A DNA stretch of 64,000 nt. It comes from Ephydatia muelleri. Taxonomy: Eukaryota > Porifera > Demospongiae > Spongillida > Spongillidae. Below are positions 10,195 to 23,400 of this stretch, piece by piece. Every line of letters begins with the position of its first letter. Position 1 is the first letter of the stretch. The notes beneath the pieces are model-generated. The model saw nothing but the letters and a program-made list of their open reading frames with translations, was not told where the DNA came from and did no database searches. The translations under genes were made by a program, and so were the position numbers. The stretch spans positions 1 through 64,000 of the forward strand of contig JABACO010000078.1 in assembly GCA_013339895.1 (NCBI GenBank), read 5' to 3'.

Positions 10195-13100
10195 AGGCTC
10201 AAACTGATCAGTTGACTGTTCCTTCTCTTTCGGTAACTTGCGGGGTAAGTTACAGCGTAAAGGGAGTCATTGGGGTGGTAGCTATTGCATTCGTTGTTGA
10301 TACGGGAGCAGCTGTATCTCTTATCCGCAAGGATGTCTGGACACAACTTGTAAACAGGGACAGTACACTTGTTCTTGAACAGTGGTCTGGAAAAAAGCTT
10401 GTAGGGGTCAATGGGGCTTCATTGTCTATATGTGGGTGTGGAAACATACAGGTTTTGTTCAAGGGTACTCCATTTATGGTCACTTGCATTGTAACTGATG
10501 ACATCACTATAGAGGCAATCCTTGGGTTGGATTTTTTGGAAGCTAATAGTTGTGTGATTGATTGTGGTCAGAAGGTACTCACATTCCCCTCCCAAAAGCT
10601 TTCGATTCCATTCTTAAGCAAAACCACCACAGAACAAGGAGTTGCAACTGTTGGACTGGTCCTAAAAGAGAAAACAGTTGTTCCAGCAGGAAGTGAAATG
10701 GAAGTTATGGTAAAAATTGCTGGTCCAGTCACTAATGGTACGTGGTTTGTAGGACACAAGTCAGCCACTTGTAATGGTGTGATGGTGGCTAATGCAGTAG
10801 TGTCTCCAAGCAGTAATGTAGTACCAGTACGTATACTGAACCCACGTGATGAAATGGTGGTGCTGAAGAAAGGAACACAGATTGCAAGCATGGAGCTCCT
10901 GGAGCAAGATCCAGTTATCAACATATCTACAGTGATGAAGAATGCTGAAGTCTCACCGGAATGCCAGAACATTTTATGGGATTTGGTGTCTAAGGTTGGG
11001 AGTCACATTAGTGAGAGTGAAAGAGAACAACTCTATTCTCTTCTTGTGGAGTTTGCCGATGTCTTTTCTTTCAGCAGCAAGGACTTGGGCCGCACTAAAG
11101 AGCTGAAGCATCATATTTTCACCAGTGATGCTCAACCAGTGCACCTATCTCCACGTCGTATTCCTCAGGCACGCAGGGAGGAGCTCCGAGGCTTGCTGAG
11201 GGACATGCTGGAGAGTGATGTAATCCAACAGTCTGACAGCCCTTGGTCCTCACCTATAGTGTTAGCAAAGAAGCATGATGGGACAACACGATTCTGCGTA
11301 GACTACAGGAAGGTAAACGAAGTAACAAGAAAAGATGCCTACCCACTACCTCGAGTGGACGACACTTTGGACACACTGGTTGGTTCTAAATTCTTCACCA
11401 CACTCGACCTTGCCAGTGGGTACTGGCAAGTGGAAGTGGCTCCCGAGGATCAACCTAAGACAGCCTTCACAACACCGGAAGGACTTTACCAATTCAAGGT
11501 AATGCCATTTGGCTTATGTAACGCTCCAGCGACATTTCAGCGTTTAATGGACAGAGTCTTGAGTGGGTTAAAATGGTCGAGCTGTTTAGTGTATTTTGAC
11601 GATATAATTGTAGTAGGTACTACATTTCAGGAGCATTTGCATCACCTCACTAGTGTCTTCACTCGTCTGAGGGGGGCGGGTCTCAAGCTAAAACCAAAAA
11701 AGTGTACACTCTGCAGGCAGCAAGTAACATTTCTAGGCCATATAGTATCCACAGATGGTGTTGCAACAGATCCAAGCAAAACTGAGGCTGTGTCGAAGTG
11801 GCCCATTCCCCAGAACAGAAAAGAAGTTCAACAATTTTTGGGGCTAGCCAATTACTATAGGCGTTTTGTAAAAGACTTTGCCTTGATCTCAAACCACTAC
11901 AGCGGTTGACAGAGAAAAACGCACCTTTCGAATGGACCATTGGATGCCAAAACGCTTTTGATGAATTGCGTAAACGTTTGGTTTCTTCCCCAGTCCTTGC
12001 ATACCCAGATTATGAGCGACGTTTCATACTCGACACGGATGCAAGTGATGTTGGAATTGGTGCTGTGCTTTCACAGGTTAGTGATTGTGGTTCTGAGCGT
12101 GTTATTGCCTATGCGAGCAGATCGCTTACTAGGCCAGAGCAAAGGTATTGTGTAACACGTAAAGAATTATTAGCAGTTGTGGAATTTGTACATCATTTTA
12201 GACAGTATCTCCTTGGGCGAGAATTCACCCTTCGAACTGACCATGGATCTCTGGTCTGGATCCGGAATTTTAAAGAACCGGAAGGTCAACTGGCTCGCTG
12301 GCTAGAGAGACTCCAGGAGTATAACTTCACCGTTGTGCACCGCCAAGGCTTGCGCCATTGCAACGCTGACGCCCTTTCCCGTGTCCCATGCAGGCAGTGC
12401 GGTAGGGACGAAGATATAGAATCGGAGAACACCGTCATGGTAGGAGTGGTTTCCAATCCGTTCCAGAAATATACTCCAGCTGAGATGAGGCAGATGCAAC
12501 TGGACGACTCAACCATCCAACCTGTTCACTGTGCTGTATCTTGTGGTCAACCAACGAGCCCTGATATTGTTAAATCGTGGAGTCGAGGAAGTCGTCTCCT
12601 GATGCAACACTGGGACGCCCTCTGCATTTATGATGGTATCCTGTGGAAGAAATGCGTGGATGGAAGTAGAAGATTCCAGCAGCTCGTTTTAAAACCCGCG
12701 AAGTTACAAGTGGATGCTCTTCGCGATCTCCATCAAGGGGCTGTAGGCGGTCACATTGGAGAGGAGAAGATGAAACACAGACTGAAAGAGCGGTTTTACT
12801 GGCCAGGATGTACAGAAGCAGTTGGAGAGTGGTGTAGGAACTGCATAAGCTGCACCACGAGGAAGACGGTTGCCCCAAAGAGAAGGGCTCCTCTGCAAAC
12901 CATTAAGGCTGGGTACCCGATGCAAATCGTGAGTGTAGATTTAATGGGCCCCCTTCCCGAGACTGAGGATGGCTGTAAGTATGTCATGGTAGCTGTGGAC
13001 TGTTTTAACCCGGTGGGTAGAAGTGTATGCTATACGGAACCAGGAGGCCACAACTGTTGCTAAAAAACTTGTTGATGAAATGTTCTGCCGTTTTTCTCCT

Positions 13101-13980
13101 CCAGAACAGCTCCACAGCGACCAGGGACGACAGTTTGAGTCAGATTTGGTGAAGGAGATATGCGAACTGTTGCAGATCAGAAAAACGCGCACCACGCCGT
13201 ACCACCCACAGTGCAATGGAATGGTGGAGCGGTTCAATCGGACTCTATTGGACATGCTTTCCACCGCAGTTGGCAACCATCAAGCTGATTGGCAGCAGCA
13301 CATACGTAAACTTTGTCTGGCTTACAACTCTAGCGTCCATTCCTCCACAGGATTTACTCCGTTCTTCTTGATGTTCGGGGCGCCAGGCGAAGCTACCGAT
13401 CGACCTGATGTACGGCACTAATCAGATGGAGCCGAACACTACCTCCGAGTATGCACGCTGCTTGAAAGACGCCTTGCAAGAAGCATACGCACTGGTGAGG
13501 GAGCGCTGTCAGGCCGAACATAAAAGGCAGAAAGAGCTGTATGACCAAAAAGTGCATGGGAAGCCATTTAGCCCGGGCGAGTTGGTGTGGTTACACTCCA
13601 CAGCTGTTCCTCGTGGTCGATCCAGAAAGCTACACCATCCTTGGAAAGGACCCTTTAAGGTCATGGAACGACTGGGCGAGACCACGTACAAAATCAAAAA
13701 CCTTCAAGGTCGGAGGAAAACAACATTTGTTCATTTTGACAGGCTCAAGCCGTGTGTAATATCCGATGACAAGCCAGAGAACACAGGGTCCAGAGAACAA
13801 GAACCAGTTGGTACAAATCTGGATCTGGTTGACAGCGATGACGATGATCCAGTACAGCAAGAAGAGGCAGCAGTCCCAGAAATTGCGAACCCACCTGTAC
13901 CACCCTTAAATGAACAACGCCGATACCCCGTGCGAGATAGACAACGCACACAGCGCTATGGAACATATGTGGAACACTAA
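10071..13980 (+). CDS. pol: pol polyprotein (protease, RT, RNase H, integrase) of the Ty3/gypsy element, with three frame breaks
   Basis: Domains in order: aspartic protease with DTGAAVSLI (about 10298); reverse transcriptase with RFCVDYRKVN, LDLASGYWQV and the catalytic box VYFDDIIV (about 11590-11612); RNase H with LDTDASDVGIGAVLSQ (about 12030); integrase with the H-x4-H...C-x2-C zinc finger (HQGAVGGH to CRNCISC), the DDE residues in VDLMGPLP, SDQGRQFES and MVERFNRTLLD; and a C-terminal GPY/F-like region (PWKGPFKVMERLG). The frame breaks at about 11891 (an A short in CAAACC), about 12993-13003 (an extra A before CCCGG) and about 13378 (an extra G in GGGG). Each is a single base and no other stop interrupts the domains. 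The stop at 13978-13980 directly precedes the purine tract. The protein copies the element's RNA and integrates the DNA. Confidence 0.9.
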
Positions 13981-13994
13981 AAAGAAGGGAGCAG
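13977..13994 (+). promoter_or_regulatory. Polypurine tract
   Basis: AAAAAGAAGGGAGCAG immediately precedes the 3' LTR, the expected place for priming of plus-strand DNA synthesis. Confidence 0.8.
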
Positions 13995-14167
13995 TGTAAT
14001 GCAGGATTTATTAGTCTGCGCTTGCGCAGTACATTGTATTGATGGAACCTTTTGTAATAGATTGTCACACGCACACCCGTGATCACACATATATATATAT
14101 ACCTTATTTTTGTATGTTTGTTAGTCTGTACCTCGTGTATACCTGCTATCAATCTTGGCCGCTTACA
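13995..14167 (+). repeat. 3' LTR of the Ty3/gypsy element
   Basis: 173 bases, same ends as the 5' LTR and one extra T in the CGCTTGCGC segment. Followed by CACG, matching the bases before the 5' LTR. Confidence 0.93.
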
Positions 14168-14367
14168 CACGTATAAATGACCCAGTAATGGCACCGTGTT
14201 TCAATGCAACCTATGCTTTATATATATTATTATTTACATGCATAGCTTTGTAGTGACATAAAGGGGATAAAAAGAGACTTTATTTGGAAAAAAAAAATTA
14301 TTTGATTTTTTATTTTGTATTTTTTCAAGTTTGTAACAACACAACATTACAAAACATTACATAACTA

Positions 14368-14690
14368 TCACCACATGTCTCCAAGATCACATTCGTCGTG
14401 ATCTTCTTCATCATCGTCATCTACTTGGCCACTTTCAGCTTCAGGTTCCCCTGAATATGAAAGTGAAACCTTTTGAACTGAGTCTTTGACATTACATTGT
14501 ATGCCTCCCAGTCAGAGACTGTTTGGGCAGCCCTCTTCTCCCGTCTATGTTGGTTTCTCCTGCTTTGTGTGTAAAGCCTTCTGCATTTAACCCTCTCCAT
14601 ATATGCAGCTTTCCTAACTGCATCGTGGTTGGCCACAGGCTGTGTCCCTAACAGAGACCGTCTCCCTGCACTGGGCCCTTTGTATCAGAG
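14368..14690 (-). pseudogene. Last exon-like fragment with acidic C-terminus
   Basis: On the minus strand, coding-like sequence reads GTQPVANHDAVRKAAYMERV, a basic stretch (SRRNQHRREKRAAQTV) and VSDWEAYNV. A shift of one base near 14500 (AATGTAATGTC) then opens a frame with SYSGEPEAESGQVDDDDEED ending in CDLGDMW and a TGA at 14368-14370. The acidic tail looks like a genuine protein end. No family was recognised and no upstream exon could be placed. Confidence 0.35.
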
Positions 14691-14699
14691 GCCTGGTAT

Positions 14700-17219
14700 G
14701 TGAGTTTTACTGTTACAGCCCGGCATAGTGTTGATATGATCTGATTGTGTAGTTGGGGGGAGAGGGGGAGGGGCTGCTGATGGTAGATCTTGTGCAGTTT
14801 CCTGCATGTAGATTGAACAATGGGCTTGACAATAACCTTTGCCTAGTACCTAGAACGTAGCTCTCATCTGGGTCCTCTTTTGCTTTTCGAATGTCTTAGC
14901 TACTGGGTTGTAGGTCAGATGGAAGTACCACTTTCCCCTGTCACTACGTAAACGGATCGTCTCATCCACACTTTTTATGAATGTGCAAGGAATCTGTCAT
15001 TTTAAGAGCCTTTCCCACTCTCTCTCATGCACAGGTTAAGGTGAGCCAAAACGCAGCGCGCGCGCACCGCCCGTACCGTTAACAAAAATAAATAGTTAAT
15101 TTTTAATAACTGTTGAATAAACCCAATTTGTGTTATAAAAATGGCAGCTCTCTAAGCTATCGTCGTTTTTGAATTATTTTGAACAAACGGTAAGTGGTGC
15201 ATTGCTATTTAAAGTATGTATAGGTATAGGAATCACTGGAGTTTGATCGAACCACACAGCGAGACCCATTGCTATATCCTAGAAAGGGCAGTGAACGCGT
15301 GAGCGTGGTCGAGTAAAGTTGGGTCACGTGGAATTAAAGTAACTGAAGGTTTAAACGGACCAAAAACACCCTAGTGATTTAGTTTGGGTCTCCCGCTACT
15401 TAAAAATGTGTTTGTTATCATTGCACCACTTAAAATGGCCGAGATACTTTTCAAACCACCCCAGAATTCCTTATACGAAGTTCCACTCTAGAAAAAGTGA
15501 GTTCGACAAAAAATGCTAAAAAAACACTCGAATTTCACGGACGCGGTGTTAAACAAGTGGCTTTTACTATGGTGTTAGTTATGCTTAGCCGAAGCTACAC
15601 ACTACGCCCGCCAAAGAGGTTTCCTATATTTTATGTGGTTCTAAATAAAGCCTCATGGAAGCTGCCTTCGCTATCTGGTAAAAGCTTTAGCTATTCTTTA
15701 CGCTATAAGTATCTTACGGATGTAGTATTGTGGTTTGATGAAAGTTTTAAGCCTTCAAAGTAATCCTTGCTTGAGTAGGATATTGTTATGTATTTTTTAA
15801 CCGATTTGTTTGCCCGGGATGTTTTGACGGTCGGTTGCACGACAAGACTTTCTTTAATATGCTTTTTCCAGTTCTACTAACACTGAACTGTGGCTTGGTA
15901 CACTGGGTATAGCCAGCCCCAAGTGCGTTGCGTAGTTGCTATACACGCGTTTGAAAGTGACGCCTAAAACTTGATTTTGTTAGGTCAGTGATAATAATAA
16001 GGACTTAGTTCAACACCTATGCAAGAAAGAGTTTTTACTCAGCACAGGTTGTAGCACAATATCATCTCTTTTCATACAATTTGTGGGGCATTCAATGTTC
16101 AAGACACTTATCAAGGCCCACTACTGTCACAACAAACCAACTGTACAATACCATTCGTTACACTGCTGGGTACGTACCACGAGCTTTGAAGAAGAAACTT
16201 ATCAAAAGTGGTCACTAGAATAAGAAAGATCTTATTGTGCTTAAATGATCTCATAGCATGTGATGCCACTGAATGGATTTATGCTATAGATCGTGGAGAA
16301 CTTTAACATTTGAGCTTTTCCTAACCATGGAGTACTCCATACGAAATCACATACTAGCAGGGTCTGAGTGAAAGTTCAAATGAAGACAAGCGATGACGTA
16401 TTGTTCTGCTGGTCAGTATTGACTGCTTCGTGGAGTGACGAAGTAACCACCACTATCCTAGAAATGATCATTGATCTATGGATAGTTAGTTATTCGAGGT
16501 ACAAGGTGACCCAGAAAAAGACGACCCAAAAGTCAAAAGCCCTGAGGAAAACACTAAAGTGTGATTTATTGCATGCATTCTGTATGTTCTTTTTTTTTCA
16601 GTGAGTGCTTTGTGTTTGACAACCTTTTAGTTTTTTTTTTCCTATTGAGATGATATTGTGTACTATTGTGCAGTTTGTTTATCTGCCTAGATGGAAAAAG
16701 AGAAGCACATGCACGCATTGCCTATGCCAGGTGCTAGCTCTTCAATGGTTTCTACCAAGGATGTGCCGCGATAATCAGTGCTAATTGCCTCTGCTTCCAA
16801 TCCCCCTACTATATTATCTCTGGAAGTGCTCAGGTCCAACTCTGCATAGCTTGCCATATGTCTGAATAGGCCCTTTAGAACCCAGGAGGGTGAATATTAA
16901 TTCCTTAACTGAACTTTCTGTTCTGTCATGGGGTCAAGTGAATGTACAATATTTAAAATGTGTGTTTTGGAGTGGAAATAAAGAGATTGTCAGTGGCATA
17001 GAATAATATAATACATGTATGTGAATGTATACACATACACAACAATACTAGAGTGTGTGTTCATGTGTTGTGTGTGTCCTTCGCCAAAGAGGTTTGCTTA
17101 CTTGCATGGCCCTAAGCGAACGTAGCCACAGTGGTAAAAGTACATTACTGGTTCTTTCTCTGTTCAGTAGGTGTGTTCCTGACTACTGGTTCCTCTAAAT
17201 TATCGAACATTCAGCTTGT
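14700..17219. other. Intergenic sequence without recognisable gene
   Basis: Several short frames occur but none has coding character. At about 15625-15655 TTTTATGTGGTTCTAAATAA plus AGCCTCA repeats a motif also seen at about 38578 and 39384. At about 16886 lies the repeat shared with 6420. CpG-bearing sequence at about 15045-15080 could belong to a promoter, but nothing decides it. Confidence 0.35.
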
Positions 17220-17224
17220 ACTGT

Positions 17225-17445
17225 CATTTTCAAAAGGTGAGGCTGGCTCGGATTGATTATCTCTGTGTAGTGTAAGAACATCCTGTGAGCTTGTCCCTTG
17301 TTATAAGTCTTGTGGGTGACCTCTGCATGGGGTGGTTAACCCCTTTCATGTTTTTATTTATTAACTCTTATGGTGGTCCTGCTTTTTGAGGCGTGTACAC
17401 TTAGCGATATTTTCAAAGTCCCACCTTTGTTCGTACCCTTGACTC
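17225..17445 (-). repeat. Isolated monomer of the ~175-bp satellite
   Basis: Diverged single copy, in minus orientation, of the monomer tandemly repeated at 36375-37830. Shared blocks are GTGACCTCTGCATGGGGT, CGTGTACACTTAG and ATATTTTCAAAGTCCCAC. It ends about 20 bases before the proposed first coding exon of the kinase gene. Confidence 0.65.
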
Positions 17446-17464
17446 AGTGCTTCTGTGAAGGAAA

Positions 17465-20400
17465 ATGCAGTCTGATATGGATATGGAAAGTAGTAGCATT
17501 GATGAAGACGACCAGGTAGGGGTAATGCTGCATCGGTCCGTGGCTGGTTGTCCTTACATCTCCCATCTCTGTTGGTAGAATTGGGAACCCCCTGCCATCT
17601 CCTGCCCCACCGTACTATCTCGGTGGCCCACCCCCATGTGTGAGGTAAAAGCAAGCGACTTGTGCATCCAATATCCACAAGTTAACCTAGTCTGACGATA
17701 TGACTCACAGCCACCAATGTGACTAGTGATGCCCTGTACATTATAATATATACTGAAACTGAGTCATAGCTGTCTGGGCGTGTGATTGATGTTCACTGAC
17801 ATTCCAAACTAGGCCAGGCCCTATCGTTACGGGAAGGTTAGCTTACAAAAAGCCAACTTCTTTATGTAAATTAGTATAGAAATGGTGTACTACGAACTGT
17901 TGAAATGGGAGGTCGATAGCCTTTAGCCTTTTGGGAGATACATGTATAGCGAGCGATTCAAAAGATTATTTTTATAAAACATAGGAAAACTGTCTTATAT
18001 GGGACAGTTCACGCGAAAATTATAACTCGCATTTATATATAAAATGTTTCTCGTTTGAATCGCTATATCTTCCGAACGGTTAACGCTATCACATCCTATT
18101 TTCAACACTTCATACCACACCATTTCTCTATGGTAAAATACTTTTTGGGGTCTTGCACTTGCTCCTTGCCAGTATTGCAATGTTCGATACCCCACCGGGT
18201 TCAAACCCGCCATAACTTTCTGTAGGAGTAATGAAATCGCTTCAAATTCGGTATGTAGGTAGAGAGGTCCTATATCTATCGATTTGTTCTGCTCGTTAAT
18301 TTTTATGCCATCTGTTACGGAGATACAGTTGAATAAACTACGTGCACGTTTTCCCGCTTGATACGCGCCAATGTTATAATCCCCGCCTCCCCATACATTG
18401 AGCGGAGAGGAATTTGCCCAAATCATTGGCGCGAAACGAGCACGAAAATGTGCACGTAAGTTGTTCAACTGTATCTCCGTAACAGATTGCATAAAAATTA
18501 ACGAACAGAACAAATCGATAGATATAGGACCTCTCCACCTACAAACCGAATTTGAAGCGATTTGATTACTCCTACAGAAAGTTATGGCGGGTTTGAACCC
18601 GGTGGGGTATCGAATGTTGCAATACTGGCAAGGAGCAAGTGCAATACCCCAAAACATATTTTACCATAGAGAAATGGTGTGGTATGAAGTGTTGAAAATA
18701 AGATGTCGATAGCGTTAACCGTTCAGAAGATATAGCGATTCAAACGAGAAGCATTTATATAACATTTTATATATAAATGCAAGTTATCATTTTCGCGTGA
18801 ACTGTCCCATATTTACCATACTTGATAATGTACTCCAATAAATGTAAATGATGAATTCTCTTCTTACCCATTTTTGGGGTTGTACTGTGTTTTCACATGT
18901 GATAGAAATTGTGTGGTACTTTTCATGTTCTTTTGTGTATCGTTTTTATTTAACATAATGAGAAGAGGCAGGATGAGAAAGAGGAGAAGCATGAGAAAGA
19001 GGAGCTGAGAAGTGAAAAGGAGGCGCTGACAAAGAAAGAGGATGAGCTGAAAAAGAAAGAGGATGAGCTGAAAAAGAAAGAGGATGAGCTGAAAAAGAAA
19101 GAGGATGAGCTGAAAAAGAAAGAGGAAAAGAAAGAGGATGAGCTGAAAAAGAAAGAGGAAAAGAAAGAAGATGAGCTGAAAAAGAAAGAGGATGAGCTGA
19201 AAAAGAAAGAGGATGAGCTGAATAGTACAATTGAAGATCTGATGCAGACTGGAGATAACAAGGTACAAGATTTGTTGTGGATATCAGGGTGGTTGTGATT
19301 GTATCTGCTTTTATTTATGTTCTACACCTTGGCCAAGAATTTCATTTTATTTGTATACATTGTAAGATTTATTAATGTTACATCAAATACAACCATCACA
19401 TTCATGAATAAGTATAGCTAGAGGAGATGAAGTTTGTTGAGGTTATGATATCAGGGTGGGTTGTGATTTGATCTACATGTACCTTGGCCAAGAGTTTCAT
19501 TTTATTTTTGTATTTTTGGTCGGACATTGTATTTTTTTTTAATGTTACATCAAATACAACCATCACATTCATGTATAAGTAAAGCTAGAGGAGATGAGTT
19601 TGTTGAGGTTATGATATTAGTGATTGTATCTGCTATTTATGTTGTACACCTTGGCCACAGGAAAGGCTGACTTGGTTACAGGAAAGGCTGACTTGGCTAC
19701 AGAAAGAGAAGACTCAACTACATGAAGAGAAGACTCAACTACATGAAGAGAAGACTCAGCTACAGACTCGGCTACATGAAGAGAAGACTCAACTACATGA
19801 AAGGCTGACTTGGTTACAGAAAGAGAAGACTCAGCTACATGAACAGCAACTGACACTGAAGCAATTTGAAGGTACAGATTTAATTTTCAGGCACTTGATA
19901 ATTGTTTATTTCTAGTTAACCATCAATATGCAGTTTTTCAGGCACTTGATTATGGTTTATTTATGGTGAAAGTCATCTGACCTATAGAGTGTAATACTTA
20001 AGGGGTTATCATCATCTTTCACCACACTACTCCCAAATGTTTTTCATGCACTCAGCTGATACGTTTTGTCTGAATGAGGTGTTTATACCCTCCTATGAGA
20101 TGACTTCTAAGTTCTTAACACTCCCCCGATTCTGACACCTAGAAATATACATATCACACATACACACACATGCACACACACACAGATAGTACACAAAAAA
20201 TATTTGTACACAACACATGCACACACATGCATGCAAACAGACCCACACACAAGCACACACATTCACACTCACTTACCCACACACTCACACATGTGCACAC
20301 GTGTACACAAACATGCACACATACATTCACACCCAACCACTCCACTCACATGCACACACACACACGTGTGCACACACAACAATCACACACACTCACATAC

Positions 20401-23400
20401 CCACTCATCCACACACATGTACACACACATACACACACACACGTATACACACACATACACACACATAACACATGCACGCACACAGACCCGAACTAATGAT
20501 TTCACTTTCCATCTTGGAGAGCTCTTGCAGGTGCACTGCTTGACAAGACCCTCGCAAAGATTCAGCAAGCACATCGTCGGTATTACTGTCACCAGTAAAT
20601 ATCCCTAAAACATAGCTTTAAAATATAATACTTTAGTTTTACAGTGCTCATTAATATATATATGCCTTACCAGATGTGTCTAGAAACGATTTTCCTGAAG
20701 CAGCTGATGTCATACATATGAAGGCACAGCGTTTCCCGTTGTAGGCAATGGCGATGAACCTAGAACGCGGTCAAACACGGCATTCAAGAAGCCGAATGTG
20801 TCTGATTTGCATAAATACCTTCAATAAGTAAAAGGTAGATTAACTCCATCGGTACAAGCTAGATTGCACTGAAAATCGGTATGTATTTGTGCCACCATGT
20901 CAGGCATTCTTTAACAACACATTTTAGAGATAAAATTGTTTAGTATGCCTTTTCGTGGCCTTCGGGGGGTTCAGGAGTGGCAGGCACTGGCACCTCTTGT
21001 TGCACTGTCTGACGACTCTGTAATACTTCTGGGGGCGGGGCTGTGACATAATCTTCTCCAATGTCCAAGTCCAACACAGTACTGGGCACCGATTTCAACC
21101 AATTAAAATGCATCACTTTTTTTTTCTACGAGGATTCCCATGATCTGCAATCCGGTACACGGACGTATGCTATGCATTTTTGCTGATAGGTTTGCTGTGT
21201 GTACTTTATTGATCATATCAGTTTGTGCTAACCCTTCAAGGTGTACAGACTGATGAGTTTGTTGCTCTTCAAAGAATGGTAGCAGAATTAAAAGTGGAGG
21301 GGGAAGTCAAGAAGAAGAAATTGTCCTATCAGTTTCGAAGTATAACTGAACTGATGAATGAAAGGATGCAAGCACTAATATCAGCAGATAGTACACCAAA
21401 CTTGTCACATTTTGAATTTTTTCTCTGTTGCGTGACTCAAAAGCATGCTAAGAAGGCAGAAAGTATTGCTGCTAATTTTACAGACCAATTTCGTATAGTT
21501 CAGCAGAATAATGCGTCAGACAAGCCAAAAGAACATGTGGTGCAATCGTTTTTTAACGAATTTCTACACTCTATATGTCAGCATATTGAAACAAGTAGTG
21601 TGTTTCGTGACACAAGTCTCAAAGGTAGTAAAGCTGCAGCCAAAAATTATAAAGTTGATTGTTGTTTTGTGTCTCGATCCTCTGCACCAGGCCAAGATTG
21701 TAACGCTTCTGTACACTTTGCAGATATAAGACAGATGGCTGAACTGAAGCACAAGGGATCTATGAATATAAAAAGAACCATGTCTCAGTTAACAGAACGA
21801 AACGATGATATGCTCTATATTTACCACCGGAAATTTGTGTACAGTTTTCGTTCTGAAGGAGAAAACATTGTATTTTATAGGTGTGACAACAATGGAACAG
21901 TTATTTCCTCAGGAGAGCTACCTTTCATGTATTTGCAGAATAACAAGGCAAAAATTGACAAGGGTTTTTTAATTCTGCTTGGCATGATGTTAGCTCCAGA
22001 TGAGGCATTGGGTTATACATCTCAAAGTATTTGCAAGATTCCTGAAGAAGTGATTTCTTATTTTAAGTTGCAACAATGCCAGATACGGTTTTGCTCTTCT
22101 GGGCATAATTCAGATGTGTTCTCTGTTAATGACAAGTCGGTGTTGAAGTGCTACAAGTTTATGCCACAGTTTATCATGGAATGTAGTATCCTTAGGCAAT
22201 TCAAGCAGGACATGAATATGGAACATCTTGGAAGCTTTGTGCATAATGGTATAGGATTTTTATTGAGGTCTCCTTACACTTCGTCCACACTCCAAAGCAT
22301 GAAATTCGAGGTCACTGCATTTAAGAACATGGTGTCAGAAGTCATGGCTGCGTTACAATTTTTGCACAACACATGTCAGTGTGTTCATGGTGATATTTCA
22401 CCTGACAACATCCTTTATGATGAAGCAAAGCAATGCTTCATACTGAATGATTTTGGTCTCGCTCGTACAATTAAAAACTGCAAGTCTGCTGGATTTTTTG
22501 GCAATTATGTTTACTGTTCTAACAGATGGGTGGATGTTATAGTGCGCAATGAAAAAGTAGTTCCGACTATTCTTTTTGACTATGAAAACTTTTTCTTTGT
22601 TGTGTTATGGTATTCAACCAAGCAGCGCCGATGTTATCCTCGTCTGCCATGGGAAAATGAAATGGATCCTACAAATATTGCGTCGAATAAGTATCTGTTT
22701 TGCAGCAAGATCGAGAAGGAACGATCGCATCCATTCTTTACTACCTATTGCAATATAGAAGTGGTAGACTTTATGAAGTCACTTGGTCAATCTCTGTGGT
22801 CAGGTGAAAGCACTGATGATTGTATAAAATGTAGGTTTGAAAAGGTTGTAGATGAATTTTCTCAGGAGGAAGCTTCCAAACAGCTCACCAAGCCCACTGT
22901 GAAGGTATCCAGTTCATTAGAAGTCTTGTCTGAAAATGAAGAAGAGGCTGATCTTGTGAAGACCACAGATAGCAAAGAAGAGGTACACAACCCAGTTTGT
23001 TTCTGCGTGCGTGTGTGTGTGTTTGTTGATCAATGCCTTCTCAACAGATGGCTACCGAGGAGAAGAGGAGTCATAGTGAGGAGTTGTTTGCGTGCGTGGA
23101 CCAGGAAACCACAACTGCTGGTGTAAAGAAAAAGGCAACAGGTGATTGTGACTGACCTACCTTAATCGGGGTGGGGCCACTTGCTTTTTGAAGGTGCAGA
23201 AGGTAGCATGACATTTTAGTTTGTAGTGATAATAAAATTAATTCATTTCACTGTACACTAACCTGACTTTTTCATGCACTGAAGATGGCTTGAATGAGTT
23301 TTTGTCATCCAAAGGAGTGGAGCCCATAACACCAAGGATCTTGAGAAAAGATGGAGCCTCAAAAGGGTAAGGAATAGTTCTAATGTGATGTCAGCAGGTG

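Larger units (their letters stand above)
9106..14167 (+). mobile_element. Ty3/gypsy LTR retrotransposon, full length
   Basis: A 5.06-kb element with LTRs of 172 and 173 bases starting TGTAATGC and ending CTTACA. A primer-binding-like site follows the 5' LTR and a purine tract precedes the 3' LTR. CACG lies directly outside both ends (9102-9105 and 14168-14171), a 4-bp target duplication. Gag with a CCHC knuckle is followed by protease, reverse transcriptase, RNase H and integrase, in gypsy order. No envelope gene is seen after integrase. The two LTRs differ, as far as I can see, by one T (CGCTGCGC versus CGCTTGCGC), indicating very recent insertion. Confidence 0.95.

Noticed and set aside
15497..15763. 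88-residue plus-strand frame
   Set aside because: Overlaps a dispersed repeat motif and has no domain or splice context.
17995..18657. 220-residue minus-strand frame
   Set aside because: Lies entirely on the 0.8-kb palindrome; its halves mirror each other and resemble no protein.
18864..19268. Long minus-strand frames rich in Phe/Leu/Ser
   Set aside because: They are antisense to the EK-rich coiled-coil exon of the kinase gene on the plus strand.
20154..20608. Several long His/Thr/Val frames on both strands
   Set aside because: Products of the CA-rich microsatellite, with no codon or domain signal. The segment 20531-20594 reads like an exon but breaks the phase of the kinase gene.
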